From the NCBI RefSeq assembly GCF_038022665.1, contig NZ_CP150629.1:1594480-1658479 (forward strand): a stretch of DNA of 64,000 nucleotides, written 5' to 3'. Positions 1-9,002 of the stretch are shown piece by piece. The translations under genes and the position numbers were made by a program. The notes below the pieces were generated by a model. The model did no database searches. It was not told the DNA's origin and saw only the letters and a list, made by a program, of their open reading frames with translations. The stretch is from Methanolobus sp. WCC4. Lineage in GTDB: Archaea > Halobacteriota > Methanosarcinia > Methanosarcinales > Methanosarcinaceae. The stretch's first letter is position 1, and each line of letters starts with the position of its first letter.

Positions 1-1132
1 TTTGTATTACATAACCACCTGTCGAATATATTCCTAAATTTCTGTAATATCCTTTAGCATAGGTATCATTTGTAGAAGTAAATTGCCAGCTTTCATTAGA
101 TTCCATTGAAGGGTTATCCAAGTTTATGAAGTCAATAAGTTTAGAATTAGTAGATGAAAAAGTGGTCAATTCCTGAGTTACCCACAAATAAACTGATCTA
201 TGGTTATATCCATTTTTGTATAGTGCAAATTCTAATTTTTGTATTCCTTTTTTGTATTTTGTAGGTAAAATCGATACTTCTTCTTCCCATTTTTCATTTT
301 TCTCTAGAAACACATCACTTTGTGCTACTATATCATTATCTAATTTCACTTGAAGTGTATAATTTGCAGATGCGGATTCATAATTCTCAATTCCTACAAT
401 CAAACTTGTAGGTTGTATCATTGATAATGTACTTGGATAATTTTCAGCTTTTCCTTCTGGACCAAGAATATAAAGTGAAGTGAATGTCTCTTTCTCTTTT
501 GTGAAAGTCTTATGAACAAAGGTACCACTTACAATAATTAGTGAACATAGTAATGCGATTAAAAGAGCTTTTCTTATTTTAGGTTCCACTCCTTCATCTA
601 TGATTTCATTGAGTTTTGCTCCATTTATAGGTTTGACCTTTATTTTATTTTTGACAATGAATTTCTTTATGTCATCACTATCTTCTTTTATTCCACTATT
701 TTCTTCGTTTTCATCTGTATGGAATTTTAGATATAAAGGAACAGTGAAACGTTCATTTTCATTGATACGACTTCTATTGATGTAAGCAAATAAACCAAGT
801 ATGCAAGTGATAAAGAAAAGAGATATTGTGATTGAGCTTGGTTTGAAGAGCCATCCTGTTTGACTTATCAACAATCCATCTATTATGACTATGGTTATAC
901 TAAAAGCTACACTCAATGTGAAACGTTGAACCCAATTAATTTCGTTCTTTCTTGGAAAGAAGGCAGCTATCAAAGCATATCCCGGGATGAAGAATATTAG
1001 TAATGATGCATATATTATTCTTAGTACTGTTTCATTTAAATGCGGAATCACTGTGAATATCACTGATAAAAAAGCAAGTATCAGTATTATTTTCAGGTCG
1101 AGTGTATAGTGATTGTTTTTGGGATTAAGCAT
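1..1132 (-). CDS. DUF1616 family membrane protein (3' end outside window)
   Basis: An open frame runs from an ATG at 1132 to the window edge, about 377 codons with no stop, so the C-terminus is missing. The first 110 residues hold about four membrane segments, with the FFIPGYALIAAFFPR stretch near residue 38 that is typical of DUF1616 proteins. A charged cytoplasmic linker (about residues 120-185) follows, then another membrane segment (about 187-207) and a beta-rich extracellular part. DUF1616 proteins are common beside archaeal S-layer and glycan genes; their role is unknown. The outer portion could bind or present glycans, but that is inference. Family call is fairly sure, function is not. 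Confidence 0.8.
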   Translation of the reverse strand, partial: MLNPKNNHYTLDLKIILILAFLSVIFTVIPHLNETVLRIIYASLLIFFIPGYALIAAFFPRKNEINWVQRFTLSVAFSITIVIIDGLLISQTGWLFKPSSITISLFFITCILGLFAYINRSRINENERFTVPLYLKFHTDENEENSGIKEDSDDIKKFIVKNKIKVKPINGAKLNEIIDEGVEPKIRKALLIALLCSLIIVSGTFVHKTFTKEKETFTSLYILGPEGKAENYPSTLSMIQPTSLIVGIENYESASANYTLQVKLDNDIVAQSDVFLEKNEKWEEEVSILPTKYKKGIQKLEFALYKNGYNHRSVYLWVTQELTTFSSTNSKLIDFINLDNPSMESNESWQFTSTNDTYAKGYYRNLGIYSTGGYVIQ

Positions 1133-1223
1133 CAATGAACACCATTCCTTTATGTGCATATATTGATTATATTTCTTAAGGTATACTTATAAAAGCTCTT
1201 CTTTTGATGATGTATGGATTCTC

Positions 1224-2297
1224 TTAATCAGAAGAAATATGGTTCTCAAGGATTTTACATATCTTCTTGCTAGCATCGCCTTTTCCATATATCGTTTTGT
1301 CACCATCATCCCCTTCAAAAAAGTTTATTGCGCTCAGTATTTTGCTATGATTGAATCCAACAAGTATGTTGCTTCCAGCTTCAACTGTCTCGATCCACTC
1401 CGTATTATCGCGTAAAGTGATGCATGGAACATTTAGAATGTAAGCTTCTTTTTGGATACCACCAGAATCAGTAACTATCTTCTTAGATTTTGACATTAGT
1501 TTCAACATGTCGAAATAACCTAGTGGGGGGATAAATCTGATACTTGTATTGTACTTATCTAACAGATTGCATGCTTCCAGTGATTTTTTCGTTCTTGGGT
1601 GTAATGGTAGTATTATTTCGGTGTTGGATTCTGCAAGCGCTTTCATTATATTATTCAATTTATCAAGATTATCTGTATTAGAAGCGCGGTGCACAGTTGC
1701 TACAATATAGTCTTTCTCATTCAAGTTTAAGTCTTTAAGGATAGTTGATTTTCTTTCTGCTAATTTCAGGTTATTCTTCACAGCTTCAACCATGAGGTCT
1801 CCAACATTGTGGACATTTTCAATTACCCCTTCATAAGCTAAATTTTCAATTGCAGTTTGGGATGGACTCAGCAATATTTGCGATAAGTGATCAGTTACTA
1901 CTCTATTAATCTCTTCCGGCATGCTTCTGTCGAAAGAACGAAGTCCGGCTTCTACATGAGCAATATTCACATCTATTTTTGAAGCTGCAATGGCACCTGC
2001 TAAGGTAGAGTTTGTGTCTCCATAAACAAGAACAACATTAGGTTTTTCTTTTAAAAGAAAATTTTCAATTTCAATAATCATTTTTCCTGTTTGATATCCA
2101 TGGCTTCCAGAACCAATTTCAAGATTAATGTCTGGTGCAGGTATTTTTAGTTCTTGGAAGAAAAAGGCTGACATCTCTTCATTGTAGTGTTGCCCAGTAT
2201 GAATGATGATTTCTTCATGGTTCTTGCGCAATTCTTTCGATAGTGGTGCGCACTTTATGAATTGTGGTCGTGCACCTACAATTGAGATAACTTTCAT
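1224..2297 (-). CDS. wecB: UDP-N-acetylglucosamine 2-epimerase (non-hydrolysing)
   Basis: Interconverts UDP-GlcNAc and UDP-ManNAc in the cytoplasm, the first step toward ManNAc and ManNAcA sugars. The 357 residues match the family's usual length. Visible motifs are GARPQFIK (8-15), HTGQHY (33-38), the HVEAGLRS loop (114-121) with the following MPEE, THR-type VHR (202-204) and DSGG (277-280) followed by PCITLRDNTEW (291-301), which binds the UDP moiety. It stands alone, divergent from the deacetylase-like gene at 2620. The dehydrogenases at 44394 and 60830 could use its product or sister sugars. A related hydrolysing or 2,3-diacetamido epimerase (WbpI type) is the main alternative. Confidence 0.92.
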   Translation of the reverse strand: MKVISIVGARPQFIKCAPLSKELRKNHEEIIIHTGQHYNEEMSAFFFQELKIPAPDINLEIGSGSHGYQTGKMIIEIENFLLKEKPNVVLVYGDTNSTLAGAIAASKIDVNIAHVEAGLRSFDRSMPEEINRVVTDHLSQILLSPSQTAIENLAYEGVIENVHNVGDLMVEAVKNNLKLAERKSTILKDLNLNEKDYIVATVHRASNTDNLDKLNNIMKALAESNTEIILPLHPRTKKSLEACNLLDKYNTSIRFIPPLGYFDMLKLMSKSKKIVTDSGGIQKEAYILNVPCITLRDNTEWIETVEAGSNILVGFNHSKILSAINFFEGDDGDKTIYGKGDASKKICKILENHISSD

Positions 2298-2324
2298 AAA
2301 ATCACTGATAATGATTGATTACTG

Positions 2325-2334
2325 TTTTATATAA
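2325..2334 (-). promoter_or_regulatory. TATA box for wecB
   Basis: The minus strand reads TTATATAAAA centred about 33 bases upstream of the wecB ATG (2297). An archaeal start site about 27 bases downstream would give a very short leader. Position and sequence are seen; use as a promoter is inferred. Confidence 0.55.
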
Positions 2335-2619
2335 TCTAATATAATTTACATATTTACTAGAAGCATATTATATAAAGGTATAATGTCAATTTTTCATTCT
2401 TCTTTGATAATCTTGAGTAAAACATGTGAGTACACAATCAATTATTTATAATAATATGTTCCATTAGCAATAGAAATCATTTAATTAAAGCAGTCAATTA
2501 ATTATACTTTTATGTCACATATAAATGAAAAAATCATATAATATTTAATCTTGAAAAAAACATGTATTCTTTGAGATGATTGTTATACATATTTGAGAAC
2601 CAACATCTTTTCCAAAATT

Positions 2620-3405
2620 ATGATTAAACAAGATTTTACACTTAAGGAGTATTCTTTATTGTTGGACTCTATTAAAGCCACTGATTATGAGATCTGCAAT
2701 TTTCAGTCCTATTTAAGAATTTCTCCGGAAAAATGTCTGATTTTAAGACATGATGTTGACAGGGAGATAAAAAGGGCATTAGAAATGGCTTCCCTGGAAT
2801 ATGAAAAAAATATCAGTTCCACATATTTTTTCAGGTATAATAAGGATGTTTTTGTTCCAACCGCCATTCAAGAGATTGAGGATATGGGGCACGAGATAGG
2901 TTATCATTACGAAGTAATGGATAAAGCCAAAGGCGATGTAAGGACCGCTGCAGAGATATTTAAGAAAGAACTCGATTATTTCAGGGAAATTGCAGACGTA
3001 AATACCGTATGTATGCATGGTAATCCTCTTGCAAGTTGGTCGAACCGAGATATGTGGAAATCCTATGATCTTAGCCAATTTGACCTGTTAGGAGAACCAT
3101 ACCTCTCTATAGATTATGATAAAGTTGTTTACCTGACAGACACTGGCCGAAAATGGAATAATTCTAATGTAAGAGTCAAGGATATTGTTAGTTCAGAACT
3201 GGCCAACAAAGATTATATCAGAAATATACGGTCCACTAACGATATAATTGAACTTATAAAATCTAGCAAAGTTCCACAGATTTGTATATTGGTTCATCCA
3301 AACAGGTGGTGCGATGATTTTGCAGGATGGACAAAAGAATTGCTTTTTCAAAATATAAAGAATATCGGCAAATTTATGATTGTTTATTATAGAAGTATGG
3401 TTTAA
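2620..3405 (+). CDS. polysaccharide deacetylase-like (NodB-fold) protein
   Basis: About 261 residues. The open frame reaches back to a TTG at 2593, but the ATG at 2620 (MIKQDF) gives the more natural N-terminus. Two metal-binding motifs of the carbohydrate esterase 4/NodB fold are visible: RHDVD (43-47, in place of the usual TFDD) and GHEIGYHYE (90-98). A later MHGNPLASWSN stretch probably completes the active site. Such proteins remove acetyl groups from N-acetylated sugars. It precedes a DUF354 protein and a GT4 on the same strand, so it probably edits a sugar or lipid-linked glycan made there. Fold assignment is good; the substrate is unknown. Confidence 0.72.
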   Translation: MIKQDFTLKEYSLLLDSIKATDYEICNFQSYLRISPEKCLILRHDVDREIKRALEMASLEYEKNISSTYFFRYNKDVFVPTAIQEIEDMGHEIGYHYEVMDKAKGDVRTAAEIFKKELDYFREIADVNTVCMHGNPLASWSNRDMWKSYDLSQFDLLGEPYLSIDYDKVVYLTDTGRKWNNSNVRVKDIVSSELANKDYIRNIRSTNDIIELIKSSKVPQICILVHPNRWCDDFAGWTKELLFQNIKNIGKFMIVYYRSMV

Positions 3406-3469
3406 ATATGTATGGATATTATAAAAAAAGCCAAATTTGGTTTTTATGTGTTCTTCGTAAGGTGTTTGA

Positions 3470-4537
3470 ATGAGGCTACTAATTGATATTGGGCATCCAT
3501 CCCATGTTCATTTTTTTAAAAACATTATCACTTCAATGGAATCTAAAGGACATAATATCATTATTACATCCCGGAATAAGGATGTTGCACTAGATTTGCT
3601 GGATGCTTATAATCTAAGTTATTTTTTGGTCGGAGAGTCAAAAAAAGGTTTTTTGAACAAAGCGTTGAATGTATTAAGTGTTGAACGCAACATCTACAAA
3701 ATAGCTAAAAAATTCAAACCTGATGTTTTCTTAGGAGCATCTGGTAATTTTTATGTTGCACATGTTGCAACTCTTTTAGGAAAACCATCTATTATATTTG
3801 AGGATTCTGAGCCGGATTTATCAGTTAGATTGTTATGTAAACCATTCGTCACATACTTTTTCACTCCAGAATTGTTCTTTTTGAATTTGGGTCAAAAAAA
3901 GCATATTAGATATAAGGGTTATAAAGAATTGGCATATCTTCATCCTAATTATTTTCATCCAGACTCTCAGATTCTTACTGAATTAAATCTGGAACATGAT
4001 GAAAAATTTACATTATTTCGGTTTGTAGATTGGGCAGCTGTGCATGATGTAGGACAGTCAGGTATGGATGGGGAATGGAAGCACAAGTTCGTGCATGAAA
4101 TGAGTAAATATGGGAAAGTTTTCATAAGTTCTGAATCTAAATTACCATCCGAGTTTGCTCAGTATGAATTGAAGATTAGTCCCGCAAAATTACATGATCT
4201 CCTTTACTTTTCACATATTTTCATATGCGACAGTCAAACAATGGCAACGGAAGCAAGTATATTAGGTGTGCCGACGATACGATCAAACTCATTTGTGGGT
4301 ACGATGAGCAATTTTAAAGAACTCCAAGAAAAATACGGTCTGCTTTATTCATATAAGGATTCTCAAAAAGCTTATGACAAAGCAGTTGAACTACAAAACG
4401 AGAATGATGTAAAGATTAAATGGAACATGCAAAAAATGAGATTATTGGAAGATAAAATAGATGTGACTTCCTTTGTTGTAGAATTGTTAGCAGGTTATCC
4501 TCAATCCTGTATAGATATGATAAAACATAAAAGATAA
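3470..4537 (+). CDS. DUF354 family protein (GT-B-fold, glycosyltransferase-like)
   Basis: 355 residues opening with RLLIDIGHPSHVHFFKN, the signature of DUF354, an archaeal and bacterial family related to UDP-GlcNAc 2-epimerase and GT28-type GT-B enzymes. A C-terminal FICDSQTMATEASILGVPTIR stretch near residue 243 corresponds to the nucleotide-sugar binding region of those folds. An AAGGTG ribosome-binding site at 3459-3464 supports the ATG at 3470. It follows the deacetylase-like gene by about 65 bases and precedes a GT4, suggesting one transcript. A glycosyltransferase or sugar-nucleotide epimerase role is inferred; the family has no settled function. Confidence 0.75.
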   Translation: MRLLIDIGHPSHVHFFKNIITSMESKGHNIIITSRNKDVALDLLDAYNLSYFLVGESKKGFLNKALNVLSVERNIYKIAKKFKPDVFLGASGNFYVAHVATLLGKPSIIFEDSEPDLSVRLLCKPFVTYFFTPELFFLNLGQKKHIRYKGYKELAYLHPNYFHPDSQILTELNLEHDEKFTLFRFVDWAAVHDVGQSGMDGEWKHKFVHEMSKYGKVFISSESKLPSEFAQYELKISPAKLHDLLYFSHIFICDSQTMATEASILGVPTIRSNSFVGTMSNFKELQEKYGLLYSYKDSQKAYDKAVELQNENDVKIKWNMQKMRLLEDKIDVTSFVVELLAGYPQSCIDMIKHKR

Positions 4538-4587
4538 TTACACAGTTTAGTGATTTTTATGATAAGCAAATATTGGATGTGATACTT

Positions 4588-5700
4588 ATGCAAGTTTGTT
4601 TCATTACTCCATATTCTCCAAAAGAAGTCACGGGTGTTAGCAAATTCGTGGATGATCTCAGCAGAACTTTAGCTGATTTAAATATAGATTCTTTTGCGAT
4701 AACAAAACTTGCAGAGCCAAGTGTACAAACATCTACTCAACTGGTAGAAATAAACTGTGATGTTATCCCAAGGTTTAAAGATATTTATTTCTCTATTCAG
4801 ACAGCAACTGAAATATTCAAGTCAAGGAAGAACATTGATCTTCTACACTTACAAACACCTCTTCCTCAATCTGCTTGTTCTGCTATGGTGGGAAAACTTC
4901 TAAAAATACCAGTTATAACTACAGTTCATGGAAGGTTCCCTTCTCCCAACTCCTTTTTCAAAAGAATGATATATGATTTGTTCGAAAGTTTAACTTTCAT
5001 ATTTTCTGATTCATTGGTATTTGTTAGTAGTGATGCAAAAGATTATTTTAGTTCAGCGAATGGAACAGTGATTCTGAATGGAATAGACATAAGCAGGGTT
5101 CATTTTGACAAAGAAATCAGGGAAAAGAAGAGAATTGAACTTGGGATTGGAAATGAGTTTGTCTTTATATATGTAGGTCGTTGGGTGGGGCATAAAGGAA
5201 TTTATGATTTAGTTGAAGCTTTTGGAAAAATAACCTCTGAATTTAACAATACAAAATTACTTTTTATTGGAACTGGGGAGGCTGAGGCTTTGAAGGCAAA
5301 AATAAGAGAGTTAAATGTATGTGATAATGTTTTGCTTCTTGGCAGGGTAGATAATGTTCAGGAATATTTTTGTGTGGCAGATTCTTTTATTTTATTCACA
5401 TCTAGTTTAGAAGGATTACCTTTAGCACTTTTGGAAGCAATGGCATGCCGTGTTGTGCCAATTGCTACTAATGTGAGTGGCATTCCTGAAGTGGTCATAA
5501 ATGGGAACAATGGATACCTGATAGAGCAGGGCAATCAGACGCAGCTGATAGAAAGAATGTCCTGGTGTATTACTAATATTGAAAAAGTGCATTTAATTGG
5601 TGAAAATTCTGAAAGGACAATAATCAATTCTCATAGCGTTGAAAAAATGGCTGATGAATATATTCAGATATACAAAAAGCATGTAAAGTTCCATAACTAA
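4588..5700 (+). CDS. glycosyltransferase family 4
   Basis: Retaining GT-B glycosyltransferase using a nucleotide sugar. The frame opens at a TTG (4573), but the ATG at 4588 begins the conserved MQVCFITPYSP strand and has GGATGTGA upstream. The N-terminal domain carries TTVHGRFPSP; the C-terminal domain has VGRWVGHKG, then the EGLPLALLE catalytic pair with the usual E-x7-E spacing, and TNVSGIPEV. The gene ends overlapping by four bases the end of the convergent GT4 at 5697. It is probably the last gene of the 2620-5700 run. Acceptor and donor cannot be read from sequence. Confidence 0.88.
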   Translation: MQVCFITPYSPKEVTGVSKFVDDLSRTLADLNIDSFAITKLAEPSVQTSTQLVEINCDVIPRFKDIYFSIQTATEIFKSRKNIDLLHLQTPLPQSACSAMVGKLLKIPVITTVHGRFPSPNSFFKRMIYDLFESLTFIFSDSLVFVSSDAKDYFSSANGTVILNGIDISRVHFDKEIREKKRIELGIGNEFVFIYVGRWVGHKGIYDLVEAFGKITSEFNNTKLLFIGTGEAEALKAKIRELNVCDNVLLLGRVDNVQEYFCVADSFILFTSSLEGLPLALLEAMACRVVPIATNVSGIPEVVINGNNGYLIEQGNQTQLIERMSWCITNIEKVHLIGENSERTIINSHSVEKMADEYIQIYKKHVKFHN

Positions 5701-6767
5701 TTTATTCCATATATTTTTTTGAATTCTCTGGCAATCTTTTCCCATGAAAAGTCTTCAGAAACTCTTTTTTTGGCAAATTGCCCAATATGTTTTCTTTTTG
5801 TTTCATTCTTCAATAAATTTACAATAACATTCCCTATGTCATCTGAAAAAGGGTCAATCAGTATCCCATTTTCCCCATCAACTACAAGTTCTGGGATTCC
5901 GCCAACATTAGTTGCAATGACTGGTTTGCCCATGCTCATTGCTTCCAGTATGGATATCGATACTCCTCCTTCTTGAAGGCTGATATGTACATATATATCG
6001 CAAACTGAAAGTGCTGTAAATACATTTTTTAAAGAACCTGTAAATATAACATGTTTTTCAAGATTTAGTTGGATAACCAAAGACTCAAGATTATTCTTGT
6101 ATTCTCCATCACCTATAATTAATAGTTTGGAGTTATTGAATTCTTCGACAACGTGAGAAAATGAACGAACAAGTAGCTCTACTCCTTGACTTTTGAGCTT
6201 CCAGCTCATGTTACCTATATAACAGATAATTGGGCCTGTACCAGCCAAGTTATATTTATAAATGAATTCTGATAACTCTTGCTCTTTGACTAACTTTGAT
6301 GTTACTCCACTGTATATTACCATCTTTTCGGAACTGATTGTTAGTTCTTTGGCAACTTTATTCATAAGGTATGAACTAGAAAATGTTACGGTGTCGCAAT
6401 TAGAAAGAAGCCATTCAAATATATTCTTCTTTTTAAAGGACATGTTGTAGGGAGTATCAGTGTGAAAAGTGTGGATTAATCTGGTTTTTGGTTCTATTAA
6501 TTTAAAAAGGACAGCTGGGGCCAGTACATGCCAGTGAGCATGTGTGTGAATTACATATGGCCTCATATATAACAAAAAAAAGAAGGATTTCACTATAAAC
6601 AGTACTTTTACTTTGGGAATTTTAATCCAATTGTTGGATGTAACAAATGCAAGTATACTAACTTTTATATCGGAATCCCGTTCAAGTTGTATACTCAAAC
6701 TGGATACATATGTGGTAATTCCTCCGACAATCTGTCCAAAATATGGGGTAATTATACAGATTTTCAT
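5697..6767 (-). CDS. glycosyltransferase family 4
   Basis: 356 residues with MKICIITPYFGQIVGGITTYV at the N-terminus (acceptor side, GGI loop) and IGNMSWKLKSQG plus QEGGVSISILEAMSMGKPVIATN in the donor domain. The two glutamates are spaced one residue wider than in the neighbouring family members, a small deviation that may still be functional. The gene starts 15 bases after the stop of the GT-C protein at 6783-8459 on the same strand, so the two are likely cotranscribed and may act on the same glycan. Confidence 0.87.
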   Translation of the reverse strand: MKICIITPYFGQIVGGITTYVSSLSIQLERDSDIKVSILAFVTSNNWIKIPKVKVLFIVKSFFFLLYMRPYVIHTHAHWHVLAPAVLFKLIEPKTRLIHTFHTDTPYNMSFKKKNIFEWLLSNCDTVTFSSSYLMNKVAKELTISSEKMVIYSGVTSKLVKEQELSEFIYKYNLAGTGPIICYIGNMSWKLKSQGVELLVRSFSHVVEEFNNSKLLIIGDGEYKNNLESLVIQLNLEKHVIFTGSLKNVFTALSVCDIYVHISLQEGGVSISILEAMSMGKPVIATNVGGIPELVVDGENGILIDPFSDDIGNVIVNLLKNETKRKHIGQFAKKRVSEDFSWEKIAREFKKIYGIN

Positions 6768-6782
6768 TTTTTCGATTTAAGC

Positions 6783-8459
6783 TCAATTTTCTGGAATACT
6801 ATAGATTTCTTCAATACCATTGTCGTAAATTACATTTCCAGTACCTTCAAGGGAAAGAAACAGTCTTGAATACAACCATTTCCAATAGTAATATCCATTC
6901 TGTCCCTTTGTATGAATCGCCAAGTTGGCATTGTAAGAGTTTAACATTGGTCTTGCATCCCAATAATAATTCTGGACTATGTTTATCCATTCAGTTCTTG
7001 CATTTGGAGCTGCTATTAAGTGATAGAAATAATTCATACTTGGATTTATTTCAGAAATAGTAATGGGACGTGTTTGTATATCTTCTGGATTTGCAAATCC
7101 ATAAGCTAGCTGGTTGGAAGGTGCATTATATACAGTAGTACCGCCTAATGGAAGTGTTGGAACTCCTGAGTATCCTGTGATCATACTAGCTAAATTTCCG
7201 TTGTTTGCTATAACATTTCCTGTGGCTTTTTGCTTAATGAAGTCAGCAGAATTAACAGTTTCAGAATTTATTATGTCATCATCCACATTCCAGTGGTCGA
7301 TCATGTATATGGGCAATATAGTTGAAGTAAGTATACAGATGAATATAAAGCTGCATTGAAGAATTTTGTTCCATCTGCTATGATTAAGAACTGTGTTTGC
7401 TATTAAGAAAATACCGCTTGTTCCTACTATGATAACAATTGGTGCGAAAATAAGCGGGGAATAATTATAAAGTCCCATCAATGGTAAGAGGAGGAGAAAA
7501 CAAAAAATCATAAATTGATCTCTAAAATATATCTTCTTTTTACTTGATAGTGCCAGAATACCGATACTCGAAAGTACAAAAGCTATACCTATCTTGCTCG
7601 AGTAATCGACCAATAAATTAACAAGTATAGTCAAAAAATCGTTTCCACTACCAAAAAAGCCTGAATGATAGTCTTGTAAGCCAATAAAAGACATATCTGT
7701 AAATTGAAATAAGAACAAGGCAAGCGATAAATCCAATACGATGAATATTCTATATAGACTGATATTTGGAAAATGAAAGTGGTGGAATACTCGAGCGGTA
7801 AATGTTGTAAATAGACTTAATACAAAGGCAGCCGCAATAACAGAAAGGAACCATGAAGTTCTATGGATAGATACAGATAAAATTGCTACTGAAACAAGTA
7901 AGATTGCAAATTTGTATCTTATTTTTTCCCCACATTTAATGAATAACCATAATACTACAGGAAGGATTGCAATAAAAAACCCTCTTGAAGAAGCATCCCA
8001 GTAAGTGAACCTGATAAAGTTTGGTGATAATGAATATAGAAATGCAGCAATCAGGCTGTATATTTCATTATCAAAAAATTCATCTGCAAATATATAAAAT
8101 GAGAATAAGCTAAATACGCCTAAAAAAATTGAAAACAATAATATTGAATATTCAATAGATATTCCTAATGCTTGTGAAACACCTGAGAGGATAAAAGGTT
8201 GCGCACTTGGGTATGAGAATGGATAAACTCCAAAAAAAGATGCAGGGTGTATTATCCATCCAGCTTTTCCTAAAACAGATATCGATGACGCAAGTGAATG
8301 AAGATAAAAAGTATCAATCCCAACTTCATGAGCGGTAACTGGAAGCCGTATTATTATATTCAACAAAGCTATTAATAAGAGTGAAATCCCTTTGAAGTTT
8401 TGAGTAAAGATATGATTTATATCTTCCAAGTTTTTCGTGTATTCCATCTTAGAACCCAT
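6783..8459 (-). CDS. multi-pass GT-C-like membrane glycosyltransferase
   Basis: Up to 558 residues with about 12 hydrophobic segments in the first 380 residues and a soluble C-terminal part of about 150 residues. The layout (early acidic loop near HEVGIDTFYLHS, then FTYWDASSRG near residue 160, then a C-terminal globular domain) resembles STT3/AglB and related GT-C enzymes that use lipid-linked donors at the outer membrane face. No WWDYG motif of true oligosaccharyltransferases is visible, so this is not AglB itself. A TATA-like TTTATACA at about 8476-8484 would place transcription close to 8453, favouring the second ATG (8447) as start. Upstream lies the shared motif described at 8473-8527. 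Confidence 0.65.
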   Translation of the reverse strand: MGSKMEYTKNLEDINHIFTQNFKGISLLLIALLNIIIRLPVTAHEVGIDTFYLHSLASSISVLGKAGWIIHPASFFGVYPFSYPSAQPFILSGVSQALGISIEYSILLFSIFLGVFSLFSFYIFADEFFDNEIYSLIAAFLYSLSPNFIRFTYWDASSRGFFIAILPVVLWLFIKCGEKIRYKFAILLVSVAILSVSIHRTSWFLSVIAAAFVLSLFTTFTARVFHHFHFPNISLYRIFIVLDLSLALFLFQFTDMSFIGLQDYHSGFFGSGNDFLTILVNLLVDYSSKIGIAFVLSSIGILALSSKKKIYFRDQFMIFCFLLLLPLMGLYNYSPLIFAPIVIIVGTSGIFLIANTVLNHSRWNKILQCSFIFICILTSTILPIYMIDHWNVDDDIINSETVNSADFIKQKATGNVIANNGNLASMITGYSGVPTLPLGGTTVYNAPSNQLAYGFANPEDIQTRPITISEINPSMNYFYHLIAAPNARTEWINIVQNYYWDARPMLNSYNANLAIHTKGQNGYYYWKWLYSRLFLSLEGTGNVIYDNGIEEIYSIPEN

Positions 8460-8472
8460 TTATCGACTGCTA

Positions 8473-8527
8473 TGTATAAATACTTTTTTAAGGTTAATAT
8501 TTTGTCCGAAAAATAGGGTACTTTTTG
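8473..8527 (-). promoter_or_regulatory. promoter with repeated upstream motif
   Basis: On the minus strand a TTTATACA box (about 8476-8484) is preceded about 17 bases upstream by a 25-base sequence (8501-8525) containing TTCGGACAAA. The same 25 bases occur exactly at 42566-42590, also upstream of a glycosyltransferase gene. The repeat is seen directly; a role as an operator or activator site is inferred from its position just upstream of each TATA box. Confidence 0.5.
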
Positions 8528-8567
8528 GCCAAATACATGATTTTTAGCTCAAAAATAGTATTATTTG

Positions 8568-8762
8568 GGCTCTGTAGAAAACCTACTTTTATTTTATATT
8601 GGCATGATTATTTAAAAAGGATTAATGCCCTTTGCAGTATATGCTACCGAAAACACATAGGTATGATTGTGTTTTGTCTAATAAGTACTTAAAGTTTGTT
8701 GATACAGTGCTAGCTGTATCAGGAAACTCACATCTTCAGATTTATAGTTGTAAATATTCTAA
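8568..8762 (+). mobile_element. 5' fragment of an IS5-like element (copy A)
   Basis: Begins with the terminal repeat GGCTCTGTAGAAAACC that also bounds the copies at 13669-14652 and 33740-34732. It continues through the leader and the N-terminal transposase codons (SNKYLKFVDT near 8678) and stops abruptly inside the gene at about 8762, where an unrelated palindrome begins. It lies in the opposite orientation to the other two copies. About 80% of the element is missing, so it cannot move. Confidence 0.75.
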
Positions 8763-8840
8763 CCCAAGTTTGACAGTTTTCACTCTTTTTTGAAGAGAAT
8801 ACATTCTATTCAACAAAAAATGAAAACTGTCAAACTTGGG
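8763..8840. repeat. 78-bp palindromic element with 20-bp perfect arms
   Basis: Arms 8763-8782 and 8821-8840 are exact inverted complements (CCCAAGTTTGACAG... and its reverse), separated by 38 bases. The left arm and loop resemble 12826-12890, the 3' end of the IS1634-like remnant, and the right arm resembles the sequence near 57074, at the 5' end of another such remnant. I infer an internally deleted, MITE-like derivative of that IS. It sits exactly at the breakpoint of IS copy A. It would also form a strong RNA hairpin if transcribed. Confidence 0.6.
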
Positions 8841-8846
8841 AATTAA

Positions 8847-8966
8847 CTCTCCGAATCTGCCATCAAGGGAATTACTCAAAAGATTTTAGAAGAAATCCAA
8901 TCCCTACAAGAAATCAATGATAAAGTAATCAAGGAATTCTTGACAGCTGTTCTGAATAAATATTGA
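8847..8966 (+). pseudogene. C-terminal coding fragment of unknown protein
   Basis: About 39 codons stay open and end in TGA at 8964-8966. The product is charged and helical (ITQKILEEIQSLQEINDKV) with no start codon. It begins just after the palindrome, so it looks like the tail of a gene truncated by the mobile elements. The parent family is not recognised. It is short enough that chance cannot be excluded. Confidence 0.35.
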
Positions 8967-9002
8967 TTGCATCAATAACATCGCATATTTTTATAATGTA
9001 AA

